Source of the DNA: Nipponacmea schrenckii
Lineage: Eukaryota; Mollusca; Gastropoda; Lottiidae
Length of the DNA: 64,000 nucleotides
Direction: 5' to 3'
Assembly: GCA_030562195.1 (NCBI GenBank)
Contig: JAUJPP010000007.1
Span: forward strand, 23,247,769 to 23,311,768
In this document: positions 63,301 through 64,000 of the stretch, piece by piece
Position numbering within the stretch: position 1 is the stretch's first letter
Layout: each line of letters starts with the position of its first letter
The notes under the pieces: model-generated
What the model saw: the letters and a program-made list of their open reading frames with translations, nothing else
The model's database searches: none
Told to the model about the DNA's origin: nothing
Position numbers and translations under genes: made by a program

Positions 63301-63817
63301 TCTACTGAAGTGATGTTAATAATCCTGATAATGATAACATCCGCTGTAAAAGTAGGCTACTACATAAACATATTAAATGCTGTGTGATCTTCTTATAACA
63401 AACCTAGGCCAGTCTGTCGCTACTGAAATTTCAGGTGTCAGAAGATCACACAGCATGAAACTCTGAGTAAGAAAAATTTCCAGTTATTTTTGTAATAATA
63501 ACAACTTGGATACAAAAAGGTAATAAAGTAAGCCACACATTATACATGAGCATTTAGTTCCCATTTAATGTACCCACCAAATTTGTACTATTTAAACCTT
63601 ATAGTTTCAATATCAATATAGAGTACATGAATTTCTATTGGTTATTGTTATTTATTACAGGTTAACAGCCTTTGTATTAAAGTCATATTCCCAGGCCAGG
63701 GACTATATACCAATTGAGAGTTCTATACAATCCAAGTCTGTTCAGTTCCTAAAGAATCAACTATATAAAAATGGAACATTTAAAGAACCAGGACGTGTTA
63801 TTCATACAGAGATGTTG
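27746..63817 (+). CDS. TEP: Thioester-containing protein (TEP; C3/A2M/CD109 superfamily) with alternative bait exons, 3' incomplete
   Basis: Constant exons: 27746-27804, 28450-28613, 29216-29241, 34735-34891, 35165-35235, 35470-35521, 35674-35747, 35908-35947, 36096-36186, 40884-40965, 41705-41959, 43326-43499, 44048-44167, 44556-44633, 44907-45104, 46631-46780, 47036-47170; then one of seven cassettes; then 59460-59568, 59943-60060, 60650-60763, 61056-61154, 61502-61642, 61897-62035, 62356-62532, 63089-63170, 63661-63817. All join in frame: 642 residues before the cassette, about 379 after. Seen: signal peptide (MTKPLLYGLTLLLCLPC), YLVLAPKSFRAG, LIQTDKAIYKP, VLPKFEV, YHPGLPVKL, VLAVDKSVRL, VRSYFPETWLWES, VPDTITSWFATAFS, thioester PYGCGEQN and VIHTEM. 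The family covalently tags microbes or traps proteases. The last ~400 residues lie beyond the window, so secreted and GPI-anchored forms cannot be told apart. Confidence 0.92.
28826..28870 (+). mobile_element. Solo 3' terminus of the satellite element family
   Basis: ATGCTGCCAGTGGGTGTATA followed by CCTTGCCTGGTAAGCTATC matches the 3' end of the full elements, with no monomers or 5' end attached. The terminal hairpin has one mismatch. Lies in TEP intron 2. Confidence 0.65.
30239..30395 (+). mobile_element. Truncated satellite-family element (5' end plus one monomer)
   Basis: TTTTATATGCCCACA, a local hairpin partner (TGTGGATGTATA-like), GTCGCCCCTGTTAG and a single monomer containing GATGAAACTTGGTGT. 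No 3' terminus. Lies in TEP intron 3. Confidence 0.6.
31134..32182 (-). mobile_element. Internally deleted Tc1-like DNA transposon (DD34E)
   Basis: Terminal inverted repeats of about 28 bp (TACACAACAAAAAAAGTG... at 31134 and its complement ending 32182) are flanked by TA, the Tc1 target duplication. On the minus strand the transposase starts with an N-terminal helix-turn-helix piece (MPGRRMSEAVKWQIIGLRR, about 31920-31860), then jumps to the catalytic domain: SDESRFLLHVVDGR, GGGSVMVWG, DDNARPH and WPAMSPDLNPLEHV. The second Asp and the Glu are 34 residues apart, as in Tc1. The segment between helix-turn-helix and first Asp is deleted and frames are broken, so this copy cannot make transposase; the good repeats could still be mobilised in trans. 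Confidence 0.85.
32189..34290 (+). mobile_element. Older satellite-family element split by copy 2
   Basis: Monomer-like text (GATCTTGGACAAG, GATAAACTG, TTGCCC-type phrases) runs from the Tc1 edge to 32383, and related monomers resume at 34075-34290 after the younger element. The 5' end is missing. Read as an older host copy into which 32384-34074 inserted. Confidence 0.5.
32384..34074 (+). mobile_element. Satellite-bearing non-autonomous element, copy 2
   Basis: Same architecture and nearly the same sequence as copy 1: TTTTATACGCCCAC hairpin, a CCGT run of about 16 units, monomers, then GTGGGCGTATA (34042-34052), CTTGCCTGGCAAG (34057-34069) and CTAT. About 450 bp shorter than copies 1 and 3, mainly through fewer monomers. 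Lies in TEP intron 3. Confidence 0.75.
36584..40780 (+). mobile_element. Satellite-bearing element, 161-bp monomer subfamily, interrupted by a LINE
   Basis: Starts TTTTATACGCCCACATGG, has a short CCGT run, then regular monomers beginning GGGTTGTATCCAC at 36807, 36968 and 37129 (period 161 bp). A LINE occupies 37655-39425; monomers resume at once and run to the closing GTGGGCGTATG, CTTGCCTGGCAAG (40763-40775) and CTAT. It makes up nearly all of TEP intron 9. Confidence 0.75.
37655..39425 (+). mobile_element. 5'-truncated non-LTR retrotransposon (LINE), 3' portion
   Basis: Begins inside reverse-transcriptase coding sequence (NWCSFNVMILNENKTKCML, with the FKLLGVTVNQNLSW thumb region next) and runs to a TAA at 38384-38386, about 243 codons without a break. 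The 3' UTR carries imperfect repeats of ACATGTACTTGTGTATTT and two long T runs, and ends AAATAAAGAG plus (TTA)n at 39401-39425. Flanks match the interrupted satellite monomer: GATCTTA before, AACTTGG after. Resembles Jockey/CR1-side LINEs; exact clade not assigned. An intact frame suggests recent insertion. Confidence 0.8.
41974..43113 (+). mobile_element. 1.14-kb non-autonomous element, twin A
   Basis: Near-identical (by eye about 1% different) to 45122-46263. Starts ACGTATTTCGA and ends with TCGAAATACGT (about 43083-43093), an inverted pair, followed by the small hairpin AATTGTAAGCAATT and CTA. Contains a long T run at 42018-42040. No meaningful open frame. It fills most of TEP intron 11 and begins 14 bp after the donor at 41960. 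Confidence 0.7.
44743..44767. repeat. (AT)n microsatellite
   Basis: About twelve AT units inside TEP intron 14. Confidence 0.9.
45122..46263 (+). mobile_element. 1.14-kb non-autonomous element, twin B
   Basis: Second copy of the element at 41974-43113, same orientation, with the same ends (GTATTTCGA ... TCGAAATAC, hairpin, CTA). It fills most of TEP intron 15 and starts 17 bp after the donor at 45105. Confidence 0.7.
46290..46610 (+). repeat. Degenerate minisatellite in TEP intron 15
   Basis: Repeats of roughly 35-60 bp built on CTATGTGTCTGTTCATCT and AGATATGTTTATCTATA, ending just before the acceptor of the exon at 46631. Confidence 0.65.
47036..47170 (+). CDS. TEP: TEP exon 17: last constant exon before the variable cassette, with RKKR site
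   Basis: Codes for 45 residues in phase 0-0: IMEDFAMFTGEKK..., then FRKKRSIFPGYGQTN and ADEILK. RKKR-S is a good furin-type processing site placed just N-terminal to the variable segment. In C3-type proteins a basic linker is cut to make two chains; here cleavage is inferred only. The donor is GTAAGA. Confidence 0.8.
47429..47528 (+). CDS. TEP: TEP alternative bait exon V1
   Basis: 100 nt, phase 0 to 1, AG acceptor and GTAATT donor. Reads SSGLVYMTSVQINESVRWS then IRPLAAVRQEVWLN. Four Arg, no Lys: a plausible bait for trypsin-like proteases. Shares the xxGLxYxT opening with the other cassettes. Confidence 0.82.
48007..48091 (+). CDS. TEP: TEP alternative bait exon V2
   Basis: 85 nt, the shortest cassette, phase 0 to 1, acceptor TATTAG and donor GTATGT. 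Reads TTGLKYRTDMNILIQEK then VSIMRKELILD. Mixed charge. Confidence 0.8.
48504..48627 (+). CDS. TEP: TEP alternative bait exon V3
   Basis: 124 nt, phase 0 to 1, acceptor TTCTACAG and donor GTATGT. Opens DSGLFYLTNINLQKQTV, then DCANCEMAFAAAPNA. Contains a CxxC pair as V5 does. Its last residues APNA repeat the first residues of the following constant exon. Confidence 0.85.
48650..49030. other. Intronic stretch between V3 and the minisatellite
   Basis: No further cassette or repeat was recognised. Confidence 0.4.
49040..49480 (+). repeat. Minisatellite based on GATATGGTTGGGATTGTCA
   Basis: About 15 imperfect units of 23-30 bp between cassettes V3 and V4, immediately left of a satellite-bearing element. 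Confidence 0.8.
49504..53390 (+). mobile_element. Satellite-bearing element (outer copy), interrupted by copy 3
   Basis: 5' end TTTTATACGCCCACATG with CCGT/CTGT tetramers, then diverged monomers with AGAAGCTACAATTTTC phrases to about 51143. After the younger element it resumes at 53336 and ends TGCTGCCAGTGGGCGTATG at 53390, where the terminal hairpin is replaced by other repeat sequence. Lies between cassettes V3 and V4. Confidence 0.65.
51144..53335 (+). mobile_element. Satellite-bearing non-autonomous element, copy 3 (nested)
   Basis: Close sister of copies 1 and 2: TTTTATACGCCCAC hairpin, CCGT/CGGT run, monomers of about 155 bp, closing GTGGGCGTATA and CTTGCCTCGCAAG (one mismatch in the hairpin) and CTAT. 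Inserted in the outer element at 49504-53390. Confidence 0.75.
53391..54300. repeat. Unclassified dispersed-repeat-like sequence
   Basis: Starts with GTGACCTTGACCTTCAGTAGG at the truncated end of the outer element. Phrases such as GGTCAAAGGTCATTGACC and GTGACCTAATTGATT resemble those at 49920-50560 inside the outer element. No ends defined and no gene seen. Confidence 0.35.
54430..54541 (+). CDS. TEP: TEP alternative bait exon V4
   Basis: 112 nt if the donor is G|GTTTTT at 54542, phase 0 to 1, acceptor TTTTATTAG. Reads KSGLTYLTNVAVTIANR then IIWERVDDMVPQAMPAPPPG. Proline-rich tail. The donor is weak compared with the GTATGT/GTAATT of its neighbours. Confidence 0.75.
54870..54896 (+). repeat. 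Possible Penelope-terminus relic
   Basis: CCAG-AGAATG-CTGG hairpin followed by TTGAAACGTCGCT, the GAAAC-GTC ending common to hammerhead-type Penelope ends. No coding remnant next to it. Confidence 0.2.
55459..55594 (+). pseudogene. TEP: TEP alternative bait exon V5, splice donor apparently lost
   Basis: Acceptor TTTTGACAG, then ASGLKYLTDATVNKIKHY and, near the end, GCPNCDLRVSSARLNN. The reading frame is open. At the place where the length would be 136 nt (3n+1 as in the other six), the bases are G|TTAAGT; a single G would give the strong donor GTAAGT. The nearest real GTs give the wrong phase or a poor site, and the frame stops at 55612. V3 is its closest relative (shared CxxC). Best read as a cassette disabled by one substitution. 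Confidence 0.6.
56352..56460 (+). CDS. TEP: TEP alternative bait exon V6
   Basis: 109 nt, phase 0 to 1, acceptor TTTCTTAG and donor GTATCG. Reads ANGVQYITDLNVQDTTNYP then FPVDGILEMRPEADKQP. Acidic, with few basic sites (one Arg, one Lys). Confidence 0.82.
56601..57663 (+). mobile_element. Satellite-bearing element, ~160-bp monomer subfamily, between V6 and V7
   Basis: Starts TTTTTATATGCCCACATG with a few CCGT units, then six or seven monomers spaced about 160 bp (GTGTACGCAATAGAAG at 56844 and 57005), and ends GCGTGCCTGGCAAGCTACC. The 3' inverted repeat is eroded. Confidence 0.65.
58166..58277 (+). CDS. TEP: TEP alternative bait exon V7
   Basis: 112 nt, phase 0 to 1, acceptor GATTTTAG and donor GTATTC. 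Reads AMNTQYMTNIDVFYREI then NPFYYEDMDDAMVAFVENGP. Strongly acidic; the Gly of the shared opening is replaced by Asn. Confidence 0.82.
58357..58671 (+). mobile_element. Short satellite-family element between V7 and exon 18
   Basis: TTTTTATACACCCACA at the left, GTGGGCGTATA and a degraded hairpin (CTAGTCTGGCAAG) plus CTATC at the right, with only about one and a half monomers between. Confidence 0.65.
59460..59568 (+). CDS. TEP: TEP exon 18: first constant exon after the cassette
   Basis: Starts in phase 1 (G from the cassette plus CT gives Ala). Reads APNAGMGVGGSIEPLAE, then VRSYFPETWLWESGKT. The FPETWLW block is the conserved entry to the post-bait domain in this superfamily. Confidence 0.85.
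62356..62532 (+). CDS. TEP: TEP thioester exon
   Basis: Carries PYGCGEQNM: Cys codon at 62415-62417 and Gln codon at 62424-62426 form the internal thioester. Preceded by LDGLEKLLQV and followed by ISFVPNIYVCDYL, as in the alpha-alpha TED domain. The motif is complete, so the protein should be able to bond covalently to targets. Confidence 0.9.
63661..63817 (+). CDS. TEP: TEP exon with the catalytic-His position
   Basis: Last exon placed in the window. Reads WLTAFVLKSYSQARDYIP at the start and GRVIHTEML at the end. The His is 114 residues after the thioester Cys, matching the VIHQEM His of C3 that speeds ester formation. The donor is GTATGG. No further exon was identified in the remaining 183 bp. 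Confidence 0.8.
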
Positions 63818-64000
63818 GTATGGATTCTTATTTTTTTGGGCTGGATTATTAGATTAAATCATATTTATTATATTTATATTCTCAGACTATTGAGAGAGAG
63901 TTACTCCAAATTCTAAAGTTATCACAGGAAGTTTCAAAGAGTACACAGTGGGCACCTGTTTACTCTGGACATAAATCTTTGTCATGAATTTCATTATTGT

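Noticed and set aside
63890..64000. Next TEP exon after ATTCTCAG at about 63883.
   Set aside because: The following translation does not resemble the conserved text expected after VIHTEM, and no proper donor was found; the next exon is probably beyond the window.

Overview
The window reads as nuclear DNA of an invertebrate animal, most likely a mollusc. It is strongly AT-rich, its genes are split by short GT-AG exons with mostly intron-sized gaps, and it is crowded with dispersed elements that combine a CCGT microsatellite with ~160-bp monomers, an architecture I know mainly from mollusc genomes (pearl/CvA-like elements). No prokaryotic, organellar or viral gene organisation is seen.

Layout. 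(1) 1-6.0 kb, plus strand: a four-exon docking-protein (DOK/IRS-like) adaptor with PH domain, IRS-type PTB domain and a long Tyr-motif tail. (2) 6-10.4 kb: no firm gene, one unrecognised possible exon on the minus strand at 8.8 kb and a CRE/E-box cluster at 9.04 kb. (3) 10.46-13.77 kb, minus strand: a complete seven-exon Rab22/Rab31-type GTPase. (4) 15.5-18.4 kb: a decayed Penelope-like retroelement with a hammerhead-like motif and a GIY-YIG endonuclease domain. (5) 18.4-27.7 kb: no gene seen, with satellite-bearing elements and microsatellites. (6) 27.75 kb to the right edge, plus strand: a thioester-containing protein (TEP; C3/alpha-2-macroglobulin/CD109 superfamily), open at the right edge. 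About 33 exons were placed by reading frame, splice sites and phase; 26 of them are constant and give about 1020 constant residues (642 before the cassette, about 379 after).

The main discovery is inside the TEP gene. Between constant exon 17 (ends in phase 0, carries an RKKR site) and constant exon 18 (starts in phase 1) lie seven tandem, diverged versions of one exon (V1-V7, 47429-58277). Each starts after an AG in phase 0 with a shared xxGLxYxT-like opening, and each is 3n+1 long, so exactly one can be used per mRNA. They encode the bait/variable region, so the gene is built to make at least six or seven versions of the same opsonin/protease trap that differ only at the protease-sensing segment. 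V5 appears to have lost its splice donor through one substitution. A comparable arrangement was reported for a scallop TEP as far as I recall; the seven-cassette array here, its broken copy and its splitting by repeats are what deserve follow-up.

The TEP introns are also loaded with mobile DNA: nested copies of the satellite-bearing family, a 5'-truncated LINE, an internally deleted Tc1-like transposon, and twin 1.14-kb elements that begin only 14 and 17 bp after two different splice donors. All calls come from reading the sequence by eye; exon edges rest on GT-AG plus frame continuity, and family names rest on recognised motifs.
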